Shown here: positions 34,536-48,307 of the stretch, one piece after another
Numbering within the stretch: position 1 is the first letter of the stretch
Layout of the letters: each line of letters begins with the position of its first letter
Source of the DNA: Hypericum androsaemum
Lineage: Eukaryota > Streptophyta > Magnoliopsida > Malpighiales > Hypericaceae
DNA length: 64,000 nucleotides
NCBI GenBank assembly: GCA_963995505.1
Contig: OZ023182.1
Coordinates: 2,061,001 to 2,125,000 of the forward strand
Direction of reading: 5' to 3'
The notes under the pieces: generated by a model
Told to the model about the DNA's origin: nothing
The model's database searches: none
What the model saw: only the letters and a program-made list of their open reading frames with translations
Translations under genes and position numbers: made by a program

Positions 34536-36965
34536 TCGCCATGTGTTCCTGGAGTCCGAGAATGGTTGCTTTTGTACAATTCGGTGAGGGACTTGGGAAA
34601 TCAGGAATAATTTTGATCCTGGAATGGTTTCAAATGTTTGGTTGCCGCAAATCCGCTGGATACTAGTTTTATAGAGCTGCCATTAGGCCATTGAGAAGTT
34701 CCTAGTGAATAAGCTTTTGCTTGCTTGCTCGCTCGCTCTTTGCTGAGGTCTCCTGTCCTTGCAATATTTTCAACCTGGAGAAATCTGTGACCAGTGTTGT
34801 TTCCTTCCTCCACGGTTCCTGTCTGCTAGTGGCTTTCTAGCTATGGATTTCGGTTGTAAAGATTTGTGTTTCGATGTGGCTGCTGCAATATCCGATCGTA
34901 GGGTGCAGCCATGTTGTTGACTCTTATGATTATGAAATCCTGCAATTTATACTTGCAAGCGCTGTCATTAATGATAATTGATTTACTCCAAATGTTGCTG
35001 TTATTCATGGTGTTGACTGACATTGTGTTTGGACAGCCAAAAGCTCTGCGCAGACCTAGTCCCAAAGAAGAAGAAATAGAAGAGCGAGCTAAGAATCAAC
35101 CAGAGAATCGTGCTCATAAATAGACTTGCTTTGAGTTCCTGGACGTTCACATGCTTGTAACTGCTAGGTAGCTTTGGCAATTTACTGATGAAACGAACCG
35201 GATGACATGTAACATCCATCGAGGTAGAGTGGTCTTTGTTCGTTTAATAAATAAATAGTAAATTACATTTTGATTTTTTTTAGGCTTTTGGTTTATTTTT
35301 TAATCTCCTGGGTTGAATTTTTTTTTTTTTTTTTTTAGGCTTTTGGTTTATTTTTTAATCTTCTGGATTGAAATTTTTTTGTCTTGGACTTGGGTGGTTG
35401 CATAAACGGATACGTCATGAGCACCATACGTCCGCTATAGCTTGCAGCGGTAGTAGAAGGCCCATCAGATTTATGCCCTGCCTCTTGTTTTTCAGGTAAG
35501 GATTGTGATCGATAGGGTAAGAGTAAATTATAGGTAGAACCACATTCATACTTTAGTTTAAAAAGTTAGATCCATACATTGCTCTGAACTCTCATATTTC
35601 ATTACTAGACCCATACCCTTATCTTCAGAACTGCAAGATCTATAGGGTCTGTACTGTCTGATGTAAGATATTTTTTATAATTTTTAAACATAAAATTTTA
35701 ATTATATATATATATATATAATTAAAATAGATCTTTATCAATATATGAAAATTAACAATGAAATATCTAGTACATCTATAAAGAAAACTAGAACTATATG
35801 TAACTCGAATTTGAGAATCAATATCATGAAATATATTCTATAATATTTGAGAACTCTATTATAATTTATAATAAAAAATAAAGATAAATGGACAACTAGA
35901 GTCTAATCATTATCTAGTTAGGGTAGGATCCAAAGTATGGTAAAAGGGTAAAATAGTAAAGATAAGGTAGCAATTTATAGAATTCATACCCTACCCTAGA
36001 TCTCACCTCTAAAAGTGGGTCCATGCGCATACCCTACACTAAGAGATAAAGGTAGGATCCAACCCTCAGAATATAGATATTTTTGCCGTCCTATTTTCAG
36101 GTCAAGCCTTTTTCTACCGAACCCAATTTCCCTTGAAAGGCAAAGAAAAAATAATGAAAACGGTGAAAGATGCCAATTTGAAATATTTTTGTCATTTGAG
36201 AGTTAGAGTGGTAAGTAAAAGAAAGTAAAAAAAGAATAAAATCAGCTCTACATGGGTTTTAACAGCGGAGATTTCGTAAATATAACTTGCAAAATGACTT
36301 TCATAGATTTCCTTTTGGGACGAGGTTAGTAAATAATGAAGCACTAACCACTCCAACATGTTAAAAAAATAATTTGGTGTATTCAATGACTAAGATTTTA
36401 CCAAAGTGACATTTTTATGATGGGCCTTGCAATGTTCAATTTCTCTCTCTTAGGTTTTTAAAAAGAACTAACGTTTCTAATGTTACCAATTTTTTTATAA
36501 CTATCTAATGTTGCCACTTAAGGACTAGTATAAAATTACCCGTTTATCCTCTTGATATTGAGACTATTTAGGCATGTACATCTATTTAGGAAGTATATTT
36601 ATGCCATTAGTAAAGTCCATATTATGCCTTGGTTGTTACGTTAGGGCACCATGAAAAACGAGAGGGGCAGATATATCTATGCATTGTTTACAAGACGTCA
36701 ATCAATTCCTGTAAAAGAAGGTTTGAATTGTAGCATATATACATAGGTAGACTCACCCGAAAAGCCAAAAAAAAAAAAAACCAAAAGCGGGCTACACCAA
36801 CACCAGGGACGACAGTTAGGTGCCATACGAATGGCCGGTTGAGCAAATTCTACACACAATTGGGTGACAGATTAAAATTAAAATCGAACCAATCCTCTCT
36901 CTCTCTCCCCTCCAATATCAGAACTCCATCTTCCTCACTTTTCTTGGTCTTCTCCCCTAAAAGCC
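34536..36965. other. Intergenic with simple repeats
   Basis: Mostly without coding signal. A 55-bp direct duplication (TAGGCTTTTGGTTTATTTTT) lies at 35281-35390, an (AT)n run at 35703-35722, and a repeated GGTAGGATCCAA motif at about 35922 and 36050. Just before the next gene is a (CT)n stretch at 36895-36910. Confidence 0.45.
35037..35123 (+). pseudogene. Possible orphan terminal exon
   Basis: TTTGGACAG at 35028-35036 would be a good splice acceptor. It is followed by 28 codons reading PKALRRPSPKEEEIEERAKN and then a short tail to TAG at 35123. The charged, well-behaved peptide looks like the last exon of a gene, but I find no upstream exons and do not recognise it. Confidence 0.25.
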
Positions 36966-37266
36966 ATGGTGGGTCCCCTCCTATCTCTCTCTTTATAGAA
37001 TGAATGATCATATGCCTTACTAGTATTTTTGATCTTAATGATTCGTTAATATTCTACAGTCCATCGCCCCTTTGATGTTCAGATCGCTGGTGAGGCTGCT
37101 GACGTCACTGATCAGCCACCCGGCGGCCTCCGTCGCCACTCTGCTGTTCTACAGTGAGCTTCTGCCGCAGAACGTCGTCTTAGAGAGGTTGATACGCCAC
37201 GACTTGCTTGACGATGAGAATTATTTGTTCCACTTTTTGGTCAACTTTCTCCGGTGCTTCTGGTAG
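36966..37266 (+). CDS. Small two-exon gene with an ATG-only first coding exon
   Basis: I infer a 69-residue protein. Exon 1 contributes only the ATG at 36966-36968, followed at once by a GT donor (GTGGGT). The intron ends in TTCTACAG at 37059, and exon 2 runs 37060-37266 to TAG. The product starts MSIAPLMFRSLVRLLTSL, has a hydrophobic N-terminal half and ends NFLRCFW. Its exon 2 is GC-rich compared with the flanks, and a CT-rich leader precedes it, as in many plant genes. I do not recognise the family. If the splice is wrong, translation could start at the ATG at 37075. Confidence 0.5.
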
Positions 37267-40200
37267 ATGCTAATAAACTATCTCCGGATTATTATCTTAG
37301 ATTCCTTTAATTATAGGGGGTCCAATTAAAATTTTAATCACCCCTTTTCTTTGGATTAGGTGAATTTTTACCCTCTTGTTTCTATTGTAATATTTAGGGG
37401 GAGCCCGGAGCCGCAATTGTTTTCCCCCCTCTAATTTGTATCTGTTGTGAAAGAAACTCGCAATGGTGAGTAATGCTTTTTGTTTTTAGCAAAATTTTTT
37501 GTTCTTGTTGTGGAATCTATTAGGTCATGAATTACATTACGGTCTTGCATGATTTGTTTTATATTTATTAATTTTTTTCTTCTAAAATTTTCACTTGTAA
37601 TAATATGACCACGATAAAATTATGTTTGTACATCATCGATCGTCTGGAATTCAATGGAAGTTAGCTTGATAAAGTGGATGTTATGAGGATATAACAAAGT
37701 AGTTTAGATATTATTTATGTTTAATAATGGTTTTTGTCGACCGACCTACGTTTGCTTATAGGAATGCATTGCTATAATCGACGAGTTGGCCACGTCAAAA
37801 TCAGCTTTTTAATGTATATACAAATAGTTCGAATTTGAATCACTCGATCGGTTATATGATAATTTTTTCGTTCTAAATTCTTCATTCTAAATCACTACTT
37901 TGATCTTTTCCAAATTCATCATTCTTTGGAACCTGTTTTTCAAAACTTGTGACCATTTGGTATGCATTTCCATGCCAATTGAAGTTGACTATTAAAAGCT
38001 CCTGTACTACGGGGAAATAAATAGAGAATGATACTTCCAACTATCGTTTGGCCCATTGATAAGAGTCTAATCCAGCTATTTGCTTCACAGATGTTATTTA
38101 TTTAATGAAAAGGAAAGAAACGTGTGGTCCGGACTTAAGTTTCAACATCAATATGGGCCTCGAATTCAATTCAATGAGCCTATCCTTCAAAAATATGTTT
38201 AATGAGCCGCTTTCTTAGCTGCCAGTGCAGTGCCGAGTTCTTTCTTGTTACCAATAACGGACTTCTTTAGCATTTGAAGATACTTAAATTTATAAAAGAA
38301 GATTTTGGGTAAGTCTTCCCAATGTAAAAGATACTAAACATTATAGAGAAAATTATTTTAAAATATGATCTAATAATACTCTACCCGAATATTAGAATGG
38401 GTAAAGATGATATCTTCCGTCGACTTCGTGGAATTCTTGGCCCGTTGAATTCCTGATTAAGGAAGGAAGTGAGTGAGAGGACTGAACGGCCATTTTGAAA
38501 AAAACATTGCCCATCAAAACATATCTTGTTATGGTCGAGGGTGGATTCCAGAGCCCATCTCAGGATCTGTCCGTTTGTGGATCGGACCGAAAAATGTTAT
38601 AAGCCCAAAGGCCTACCGTACAACTTTTATAATAGAACAGATGGAAAAATTACATTTTCGGTCACTATAGCATCACCATCGGAAGAAAAAAACGCGTAAA
38701 AAAATTTAACATTTGGAACAAAAATATCGATCTACGAGGTCCTGGTAACATATCTTCACAATAGTACTTTATGTTGTCGGTGTGAATTACTTCCTTTAGC
38801 GCAGCTACATGAAAACGAAATGAAAAAGAGACAATAAGATGGAAGAATATAAATTGTAAACTTTTTTTCCCTAGTTTTGTGCTATTTGGGTGAAAAATTT
38901 CATGGGGAATAATAGAGAAAAACAAGTAAAGTTATTTTAATCAAGTGGCTAATGAAGTTGAGAAAATTTTCTGGTAATTAATTTTTGAAATTTGTCAGTA
39001 TTATGGGTGGAATATCCATGACCTAGAGTATTTTAAATTGCAATTAACACAGAATATTAATAAGAAGAGTAAGTTACTTGCAATCTTAAATACTTGTTGG
39101 AAGAATTTTGTCACCTTTCAATTATTTTATCTGACTCGAATTTGGATTAGTCGGCTTAGTAAATCGAATACCAAGTAATTTTAAAACAAAAAAGTTACTT
39201 GCTCCGTTATCATTAAAAAAAGGGGATTATTATAAACAAGTCGAATACGTGGGAAACCCAAGTGATGGCTGGCCTGTCATTTCAAGAAACTAACGACTGA
39301 TAAATCAGTGGTCTGGTGAGCTACCTGAGAAAAGAAAATTCACATGAAATGGTTGGTGGGTACTTAACTTCACCCTTCTTAATTAATTAATTTAGTTATT
39401 AGCTTTAAAATTCTCTTATCCACTAGCATATTGATCTACCATGTGTATCTAAATTTTACTCAGATTTTATGGATTCAGTAACTCTCTCATTAATTTTGTT
39501 TGTTTAACAAAATTCGAAATCAAACATTATTTTTTTATACTACATAATATTTGAACACCGCTAGTTTTGTTACTGGTTAATCCACCTGCCATTATGTTCT
39601 CTGTGCTTATTCAGGCGGCCAAATACCAGATAAATTGTCGCGGATAAGCGTCACAATCAATCAGTGGAGTATGATTTGTGGTCTATGGATTTAATTTAAT
39701 TTACAACTACCGCGTTCGATTGTTGTCGCCCATGTGCCCTTGGTTGGGTTGGACAAACTTCTTTGTCCACAATCGTACCAATTGCTTTCCGGGTTGACTT
39801 AATTGGTTACATCGGTACCATTTAGCTATTTTTATAAGCATCGGTACCATTAGCTTCCTGGAGATCTTTTAGTGAATAATAATAATGAAGGATGAAACAA
39901 AGTAGTATTAGTAAACCAATAAATAAAAAACTGTTTGATCCAGCTTCTAAGATAAAATTGTAAAAGAAATTATACATATGTAAAAAAGTGCATCCAATTG
40001 GCAGAAAATGCATAAATGTTTGGGTTGATACAACCTGTTGTTCAAATCTCTCTTTAATAGATATTTAACATGATTATATTTTTAAGATATATTGACTCAA
40101 AAGCCAAAAATATTCGACCTAACGGTATAAAACTTGAGATGATTTGACATAAATCACGGTTCAAATGTGCAATATTAGTGTAAACATTTATTTTTACAAC

Positions 40201-42438
40201 AAAATTAAAAATTTTATTATTAAAAGGGCATTTGGCATAACGAGCGTAGAATAACTTAGCGGAAATTTATAGTTCAAAGCCTGAGAGATATAACAATGGT
40301 ATAAAAATTTACATAAAAAAAAATTCTGCGGACGGTACTTAATCAGAAATTCACAATTGCACCCAACAACGAGATGACGTGTTGGGAACAATAGCTGCCG
40401 AGCTGTAAACATCCGTGTATTACACGATGGCATCGCTGTCCTAATCTCATATGTCTCTCTCTTTTTTGGAAGTACATATATCTCTTTCTAAAGCGACGGA
40501 TTAAAGAACTAAACCGGGGCGAGTCCTGTCCTAATCACATTGCAGCTCACATGGTTAACAATAACTTTTTCCCATCAAAGCCATAGACAGTCGTCATTAT
40601 TTAATCGCTCATATGTTATTTCGGTTTCGTGGCGGACTAATTAAGGTGAATAAATTAAACGATTGCTATCCACTAATTTTTTGATAAAATTGTGTTAATT
40701 ACATCGGTTATAAATCCCTAACAGTTACTCCAAAAAATGCTAGTTCTATTGGTGATAATCGTTGTACATTAATATCATTGGAAGGCATAATTATAATAGG
40801 CGCGTGAGAACTTCTTTTTCCCAATCACCCATTGAATATGTTCGGCGTGTTTTTTAAATTTGCAGACCAGAGTATTATCGAACCTTACAAAATAAATATT
40901 TATCAGTAAAATTTGACGTTTTTTAAAAATTTCAATGTTGAGTCATCAAAAAAACGTCACTTCATTTTTCTCACTTACTTATAACAATATAAATAATAGT
41001 CCAAAGCTCTCTCTATCTTTGGTCCTTGGAGCTTTCCAGAACCCAAAAAGAATCCAAGTTGGATTTTTGTAATAGTCAAAAGGAGAAATAACCAAGCATG
41101 TGAGATTTTCGAAATAAATGCCTTATTCAGCACAGAATCAAGTTGATTTTAACACATTTGGTGCAATGTCATAGTCAAATCTTCATTTGCAATGCATTGT
41201 GAACCGGCGGTATTTACTCACTCTACCCTCCCAAAAAATATTTACTTAATATATTTATAAATCTTTACACAAAAACAAGGACTATTCGACCAGAATAAAA
41301 TATTTACTTACTATTTATAAATATTTAGTTACTTATTAGTTATTACCGCAGATTTATGTGTTAGACGGCGGTTTCGCTTGTCCAAAACAATTTAGCTAAC
41401 ACGTTACATGTCTATTATGTACTCCCTATTAGTAGTTAGGTGATGTTTGGTCTGGCTGTTGGAACCATCCGGTTGTTGATAGATTTCTTAAAATGTGTTT
41501 GGTCGCAATTTTTATCTGCGGCTTTCAGATTTTGGAGCTGATAGCGAAGAAATAAGAAAATGTTATTATTTGTAGTAATAGAAATGTGAGTGCTTCAAAC
41601 GTTACTATTATATACACATGTTAACAAAATATTTACCACGAAATTTAAAAACTGTATTCCATTTTTTTAAATAAAAAGGTACATAACACCGACTCAAATA
41701 ATACATTATACCTAAAAATGAAATATATATCGATGGAAATACAGGGAAAATACTACTAATAAAAAAAATATATATATATATAGAATTCCTAAGAGATTTG
41801 AAAATTTTGGATTCAAATACTACTAATAAAAAATATTCTAAATAAAAATTGATAATATTCAATTTTGAAAATCAGAATTTTTAAAAAATAGTAGTCTACT
41901 TCACTGACTTTACTAAGCGAGTTACCCCATCTTTATTCAGAGTAAAAATTGTCTGCCAAACAGACCACAAAAGTATGACATAACCGTTAGCCAAAACGAA
42001 CGTGGAATATATGACCCACCCAAATCGCCGAAAGAGTCTCTGAATCAAGCGGCCACAGCCGCAAGCCACCCCAGCCTATTGCGTAGCCCTGGCCGCAGGG
42101 GACCCGGACCCCCGCCACCACCCCCCCCCCCCCCCCCCCAAACAACAACAACGTTCTAAAAAAAACGATCCCACCTCCTCTTTGGTCCCTTTTCTCTGGT
42201 CTTCGAGGAGATAGATGACTTAGAGGTCATTATTCTGTCTCTGGAAATATTTATTATTAATTATTATTGCGCACCAAAAATAAAGTATAAAATTAGAGGA
42301 AACAAAAGCCACATAACAGTCAGGAGAGAGACAGAGAGAGCAGTTGAGTTCCAAAAAAAAAGACGACTAAAAGATAAATAAAATAAAAAAAGAAAGAAAG
42401 AAAGGAAGAGCTCGCCGGCGAGGAAGAAGGTGGCGACG
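37267..42438. other. Long intergenic stretch, upstream of the IST1-like gene
   Basis: About 5 kb of AT-rich DNA with no convincing gene. A 19-C homopolymer lies at 42121-42139. At about 41445-41975 GTTTGGTCTGG and its near inverse CAAACAGACCAC may be ends of a degraded MITE. The last ~130 bp, purine-rich with GA runs, are the likely 5' leader of the next gene. Confidence 0.4.
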
Positions 42439-45400
42439 ATGCTCGACGGGATTCTAGGTCGAGGATTCTCGGCGAAATGGTAAGCCGGAGAAGATTAAGT
42501 GATATTTATTTATTTTTATATTTAGTTTATTTTCTTTGCATTTGCGCCTTTTTAATTTTTGTTTTGTTTTTTAGCAAGTCGTTGATGAAGCAAGCGAAGA
42601 GCCGGATCGAGGTGATAAGGAGGAAGAAGAACGCTACGTTGAAGTTCTTGAAGAAGGACATGGCCGATCTCCTCGCTAACGGCCTTGATATTAATGCCTA
42701 TGGCCGGGTATTTAATTTTAGTTTTTATTAAAAGTTGCCTTTTCTTTTTGGTTTGTACATATTTTGTGTTTGCTTGGATCTGAGTTTTAACTCAAGTAGG
42801 TTAAGAAGTTTTCTACCAACTGCCAAAAATAGAAAGAGATTAGAGAATTCGAAGAACTCGGAGTTTTATAAACTCAAATTTTGGAGCAACAGTGGAATTT
42901 TTTTAGGACCTGTTTAGTTTAGCTGATTAGTAGCTGGGACTTCTCTCGTCTGTTCATTTGTTTTTTTTTCCTGGTTTTTTTGTGCTTTTATGCGGATTTT
43001 ATAAGTTTGTTTCTGATGAAGTGGTCTGATTCTGCTTTTATTTGGCGAGATAGGCTGAAGGGCTTATGGCCGAGCTGACGCTATCTTCGTGCTACGATTA
43101 CGTGGAGCTTTCCATTGATTTTGTGATGAAGCACCTTGCTGTCATGCAAAAGATGAGGTAAATCTGCAATCTGGTTATTTAGTGTAAGAATGCTGATGAG
43201 TAGGTTTCATGTTTTGTCTATGATAATGGTTCATTGGATTGTTTTCCGTGGAATGTTGTCTTCCCAAGGAGCGTGCCGGCATTTGCAAAACCTGTTTTGA
43301 TTTTACTGATACAAGTTTTGAATGAAATGGCACGGATTGATAACCTGCATCTTTGTTAGCAAATGATGCCTGTGAAATCTGCAGCTTGTGCTACTACTGG
43401 CTAGTTGCAGAACATCAGGACACAATCATAGGCTAGTCTTTTCTTTTTCTGTGTCACATTGGTGGCAAACATGCATAGTTGCTAATGGATAACACTTGTA
43501 ATCTCGGAGACGGAGTTAGACTAATGCTGCCATTTTGTTGCTTTGCCGATTAATCCTTGTTACTTCCTCAGGCACTGCCCTGAAGACTGCAGGCAGGCTG
43601 TTGGATCTTTAATGGTTGCTGCAGCAAGATTTTCTGACTTGCCGGAGTTAAGAGAGATCAGGCAAATATTCTACGAGAGATATGGGAGTTCCCTTGAAAT
43701 TTTTGCAACTAAGGAGGTAATTCTGGATGTTTCTCAATGAGAAACTTATAGTTGAGGGTTAATACTCCTGCAGCTAACCATCTATTTGTGTGCTGATAGT
43801 TTGTCGAGAATTTGTCTTCTAAGCCGTCTACGATGGAGAAGAAAGTTCGACTGATGCAAGATATTGCATCGGAATTCTCCATTATATGGGATGCTAAAGC
43901 TTTTCAACAGAGGATGTGCAAACCCTCATCTGCACAGGTCTCTATTTTCTTCTCATTTTCCTCTAACCTTGCTTTGCAGATGTAGGTGGTTAGCAGATAC
44001 TGGAAGGTTTTCGTGATTTTGATTGAACCGAACACGTCCTTTAAAGCTGCTTACTTGCTTCTACTTTTTATAATTCAAATATCTGCCTTATCCTCACCCA
44101 CCGAAGTTCACCCAGTGAAGTCAATTGTAATTGTTCTTTTGGGTGCAAACATTTACGGTTTGCTGCATTGTGTTTGATGTCTATACTCATGCGAGGCTGT
44201 CTTACAGGAGCAGCACCAGCCCAAAGTTTATGGGTCTTTCCAGGCCAGTGATGATAAGTATAAGTCAGTTAACGGGTCAGACACTGCCGCAAAACGAGAG
44301 AAAGATGATGCTGCATCCAAACAACGATTCATCATTGATGGATGCAGACTACCAAATGACAAAGAGAGCAAAATCACAAGAAGGAATGAGCTCAATCTTC
44401 AATCCAATCGTGATGTGTCCAACAGCAGATATAGTTCTTCTAATGAGTTTGAAGAAAATGTGACGAAGAGGGACAACTTTTTGTTTCAAGGCAGGCAAGA
44501 AGCAACTTCACTGAAGCACGATCTACTAAAGGGGGAGGTTTCTCTCAGATCAGTAAGATCGGGCAGTTCGTCTCAAAGTACAAGGAACGGACATCTCAAC
44601 ACTGAACTCAATCTGCGTGATGGAAATGATGATAGTCTGTCAAAGAGAGACCGCTGGGAGACGTCAACCCCTAAGTACCCAAGTGTTGCTGCCAAACGGG
44701 AACAATCTTGGTTTGAGAGTGATGTCAAGCACACGTCGGTGGGCAATTCTTATAACAGCTTCCAAGACAACATAACTTCGGCAAAGAATGAAGAAGGAAC
44801 ACACAAGTTGAGACACTACCATGGAAGTGCTCTCCCTCCTCCTTACACTAAGCTGAGTGCTAGAGGGAAGGATGGAAAATATGGAGCTAACATTGACCAC
44901 ACTCATCCATGTAGTGATGGGAATTCAATGCACAAGGATCATCCGAGGAATGAAATGAAATGTGCTGGAAATTTCCCAGTGAAAATTCATCAAGACACTT
45001 ATTACGCTGATCGTGAAGGCCAGGGTATTGCACCAAGTGCTAGGAAACATGAGAGTGGTAACTCTCACCAGGATGAAATTCCTAATCCTGCTAGTTCCTT
45101 GCCAAAACCTCGATCTTCTAGGAGGAAGCATTCGAAGTCGCATTCCAATCATGAAGATGTTGACAAAGTCGGTGATGCTGGAGCAGTAAAGAGAAGATCA
45201 AGGAGCAGGAGGAGGGATGATCCAAGACGAGGCCTGCAAATATTGATTGATGATGACCACTACAAGAATGATGCGGAGGAAAGGATGATGGACAAACTGT
45301 TGCTGCATTACAGTGCAAAACCATCAGCCTCCGAACCTGCGAAGACGAGGAATTCAAGAAGCCGCCATACCCACAAGCAACACGGAGAAACAGGCAAAGG

Positions 45401-45611
45401 TGTTAGTAAGGATGCTCTTGATGAGATGCCCGAGGTGCCTACTGCTCCCCGTTCGGTTTCCCTGCCTCGTGAGCAGCCAACCCAATCAGAGCCGACAAAA
45501 GTGTTTACCCGTGCTGCTACCTTTCAGGCAGATCCAGCTCGGCACGTCCATCCCAAGTTACCAGATTATGATGACTTTGCTGCCAGATTTGCGGCCTTGA
45601 AAGGAATGTAA
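42439..45611 (+). CDS. IST1-like protein (ESCRT-III/Vps4 regulator)
   Basis: IST1-domain (DUF292) proteins bind ESCRT-III and tune the Vps4 ATPase in multivesicular-body formation, acting on endosomes. Six exons join without a frame break: 42439-42479, 42575-42707, 43054-43157, 43572-43716, 43800-43937 and 44208-45611; all introns are GT-AG. The product is 654 residues. The IST1 domain covers about 10-180: it opens KCKSLMKQAKSRIEVIRRKK, then DMADLLANG, YVELSIDFV, HCPEDCRQAVGSLMVAAARF and LREIRQIFYERYG. The C-terminal two thirds, all in exon 6, are polar and probably disordered, with a basic RRSRSRRRDDPRR segment, and end AARFAALKGM. A purine-rich leader precedes the ATG. Confidence 0.95.
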
Positions 45612-46847
45612 TACATTCAGATGGAAGCTGCGCCGGTCTCGTATCAGGTAGATACGCTGCATTTGCTCACTGTAGTCAATATATATACTGTCATTCACTT
45701 TAATACAGGTATGGTTTTTTCCTCCAAATACCAGAATCAGAAGAGTTTGAAACAAGTGGATTTGTAATTCCCATGACAACTCGTGGAGTTGAAGTATAGC
45801 GAGTACGCTACCCGTATCTTGAAGCCCATTCTCATTTTACACGTTGGCTCATAGAAGCCGAGAGTGATTTTTTGTTTTTGAATTGCAGCTGGGAGTGATT
45901 TCATGCTCGTACTATATGATTTTTTTGGGTCAATTGGCTCATAGTATATGATTCTCACCATTTACGATTGACAATTTTTTAGAAGCTTTGACTGCATTTA
46001 CCGGGTCACGATACAACCGTGGTTCTTGTCAGAAAAGAAGGAAAGTCATTTTGCATAATGCAGAGGAATAGCCGACTGTTGGAGAAAGAGTGCTTCTCGT
46101 TGTCTGCGCGAGTCATTATATTGTTCCTATTATAACCACATTTTGTTCAGACAACAAACCTCTTTAACCTCACTTATTTTTCTTTTCATTTATGCATTCG
46201 CTCTTTTTTTGTCCTTTCTTGCCATGTTCATCTATAGATGAGACAGTAAATTAGTAATAATTGTTGAGATTGCTGAATTGATAATTGCAAGATTAATGTC
46301 TTGTTTATTATCCTGGAATATCCACCCTATTTATTATCTTAAAGTTTTAGATTGGATATGAAGAACCTGACATGTTATTTTAGAGCGTGTTCGATTCGCG
46401 GGTCACACGATTTTCCTTTTCACGATATGTGAGAAAGTGTTCAAGTCTCTGTCTGTCAACACGGATGCTAAATTGTGCAAATTTCAGCATAGTAATTCAA
46501 ATATACTTTGTTTGAGAATGCGTGGCTAGATTATCTCGTTAATTAGATTGATTTTTTTTATAAATATAAAAAATTGTTCGAGTCAGCTCTATACCAAAGT
46601 ATTGAGGCAAAACGACAAGTATGACCTTGGATGTCAGGGGATCCCCCACACTGGGTAAAGCCCAGAAAAGCCTTTGCATTTCTCCAAACCCAATAAAGTC
46701 TGTTGTAAAAGATTCCGTTGCCATCTAGTTTCCCGCCAATAAAGTCTACTCACTCTCCTTTATTACAGTCCTCCACTCCACTCCTTTTACCTTCCTCGTT
46801 AACATCCACACAACTCACATACAGAGAGGGAGATTTTTTTTTGTGAA
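45612..46847. other. Intergenic, no gene seen
   Basis: The left part should be the 3' untranslated region of the IST1-like gene, the right end the 5' leader of the next. Nothing else supported. Confidence 0.4.
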
Positions 46848-47642
46848 ATGAAGGGAGCATCCAAGGTAATAATGGGAGCCACACTGGCCATGGTGGCAAG
46901 CTTGGCCATTGTCTTGGTCTTAATCTTGGTGCTGCTGGCTGAGCTCTACTGCAGCCTCCTGCGGAAGAGGCTCAATGCATCATCGGCCACCGACACCGCA
47001 GGCGTAGCAGCGTCCACCCCTAATGCTTCGTCTTCTCCTCCTCCTCTCGCTGCCTTCTACAGCCAAGGTGTCATCCAAGCTCCAAGAAGCTTGCTTTTCC
47101 CTTTTCCTTCAGGAAAGGAAAACAACCTTGAGGAAGCAGCCGACAACAAGGAGAGGCTCGAGAAGCTTCATCATATCCTCGACATCCAAGCACAACAACT
47201 TGGTCTTGGATGCACTACTCCCCCCTCGTGCGCCAACTCACCGGTCCAAATCCGAGAAACCCCATCTCGGATTAGTCCCAACAATGCTTGCCAGGGTTTT
47301 GTGTACATTTCCAACCCCATCTACGACAACGAAGCGTGCCGGCCCAGCCATGTGGACACCCCTTTCGAAACGCCGGGCTCGTCGCCTTCCCGTTTGGAAA
47401 TGGGGGACTCTTCTTCCAATTCATCTTCCTCGGGTGACGAGGAAGAGGTAGCGAAGAAGCTCAGTAAGGAGTCGCTTCCCGATACCCCTCCATTGACCCC
47501 AATGAGGAAGCTCCCTGCAGAGGCTTGTTCTGTGTCTTTAACGGATGCAAGGTGTTTAGTAACTTCTGGTAGTGATTCCGCAAGCAAAAATGGCATTTCC
47601 TCCTCGTCATCTGGCTCTCCTCGTACTTCTCCTTCCTGGTGA
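46848..47642 (+). CDS. Single-pass membrane protein, unknown function
   Basis: A single-exon frame of 264 residues starts at ATG 46848 (GTGAAATGAAG). Residues about 7-38 are a strongly hydrophobic segment (LAIVLVLILVLLAELYCSLL) followed by basic LRKRLN, so it is likely a membrane anchor with the rest on the cytosolic side. The remainder is rich in serine and proline, with GFVYISNPIYDNEACRPS, DTPFETPGSSPSRL and LPDTPPLTPMRKLP, which look like phosphorylation-prone linear motifs. I recall uncharacterised plant proteins of this layout but cannot name a function. The high GC and codon use support a real gene against the AT-rich flanks. Confidence 0.82.
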   Translation: MKGASKVIMGATLAMVASLAIVLVLILVLLAELYCSLLRKRLNASSATDTAGVAASTPNASSSPPPLAAFYSQGVIQAPRSLLFPFPSGKENNLEEAADNKERLEKLHHILDIQAQQLGLGCTTPPSCANSPVQIRETPSRISPNNACQGFVYISNPIYDNEACRPSHVDTPFETPGSSPSRLEMGDSSSNSSSSGDEEEVAKKLSKESLPDTPPLTPMRKLPAEACSVSLTDARCLVTSGSDSASKNGISSSSSGSPRTSPSW

Positions 47643-48307
47643 ATTGTCATTATCAATTTTTGTAATGGGATTATCTTTCTCCTATTTTCCAAGCTTTCTT
47701 TTCGTCCGTGTCGTTCTCCTTTGTTTTTTCAGGTTTTTTATTTTCTCAGGATTTGGTTTTTCCTGAAAGCCTTTTGGGAACATGGAAAATGAAATAAAGA
47801 AAGTAGTGGGCAGGGGGTCAATGGTCAGAGTCTGAGAACCACCTTTTTTTTCCAGCCTTTACCAATGGCTCGGTCACCCAAGCTCACGCCTAAAACTACA
47901 AACTAAGAATATTTGGTCCAATCGATCACTACAGAATTTTATTTTTGTAATTTAGTTTTTTTTAGGACAAATTTTTTTAATTTAGTTGATGTGAGTATTG
48001 AATAGGTCCAAAAAGAACGTAGAAAAAATAGAGTGACCGATTAAATAAGCTCTCTGTTTATAGGGAATACCACGAGCGGTTATTCCAATGCAATTAAAGC
48101 TTCTAAGAGAAACAAAAACTGTCGTCTGCGAGGCATTTGTCTATTTGCTACTTTGGCACGGGGTTCGGATTAAGTGTGAAATGGATCAAGTTATTATACT
48201 TATAAACACGATTTTTAATAAAATTTAATGATCTAAACGAAATTTTTTTCATGGAGACGACTTTTATGTTGTTCCCACTCAGTCCAAAACCTTAGCACAG
48301 TGACCTT
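47643..48307. other. Intergenic, 3' side of the membrane-protein gene
   Basis: T-rich sequence, likely 3' untranslated region then spacer; an AATAAAG at about 47792 could serve in polyadenylation. No gene. Confidence 0.4.

Noticed and set aside
41445..41975. Possible MITE with GTTTGGTCTGG-type ends
   Set aside because: The ends match over only about ten bases with shifts, and no target duplication is clear.
47023..47692. Frames on both strands inside the membrane-protein gene
   Set aside because: Shadow frames of a GC-rich exon; the chosen frame alone has a sensible anchor and a good start.
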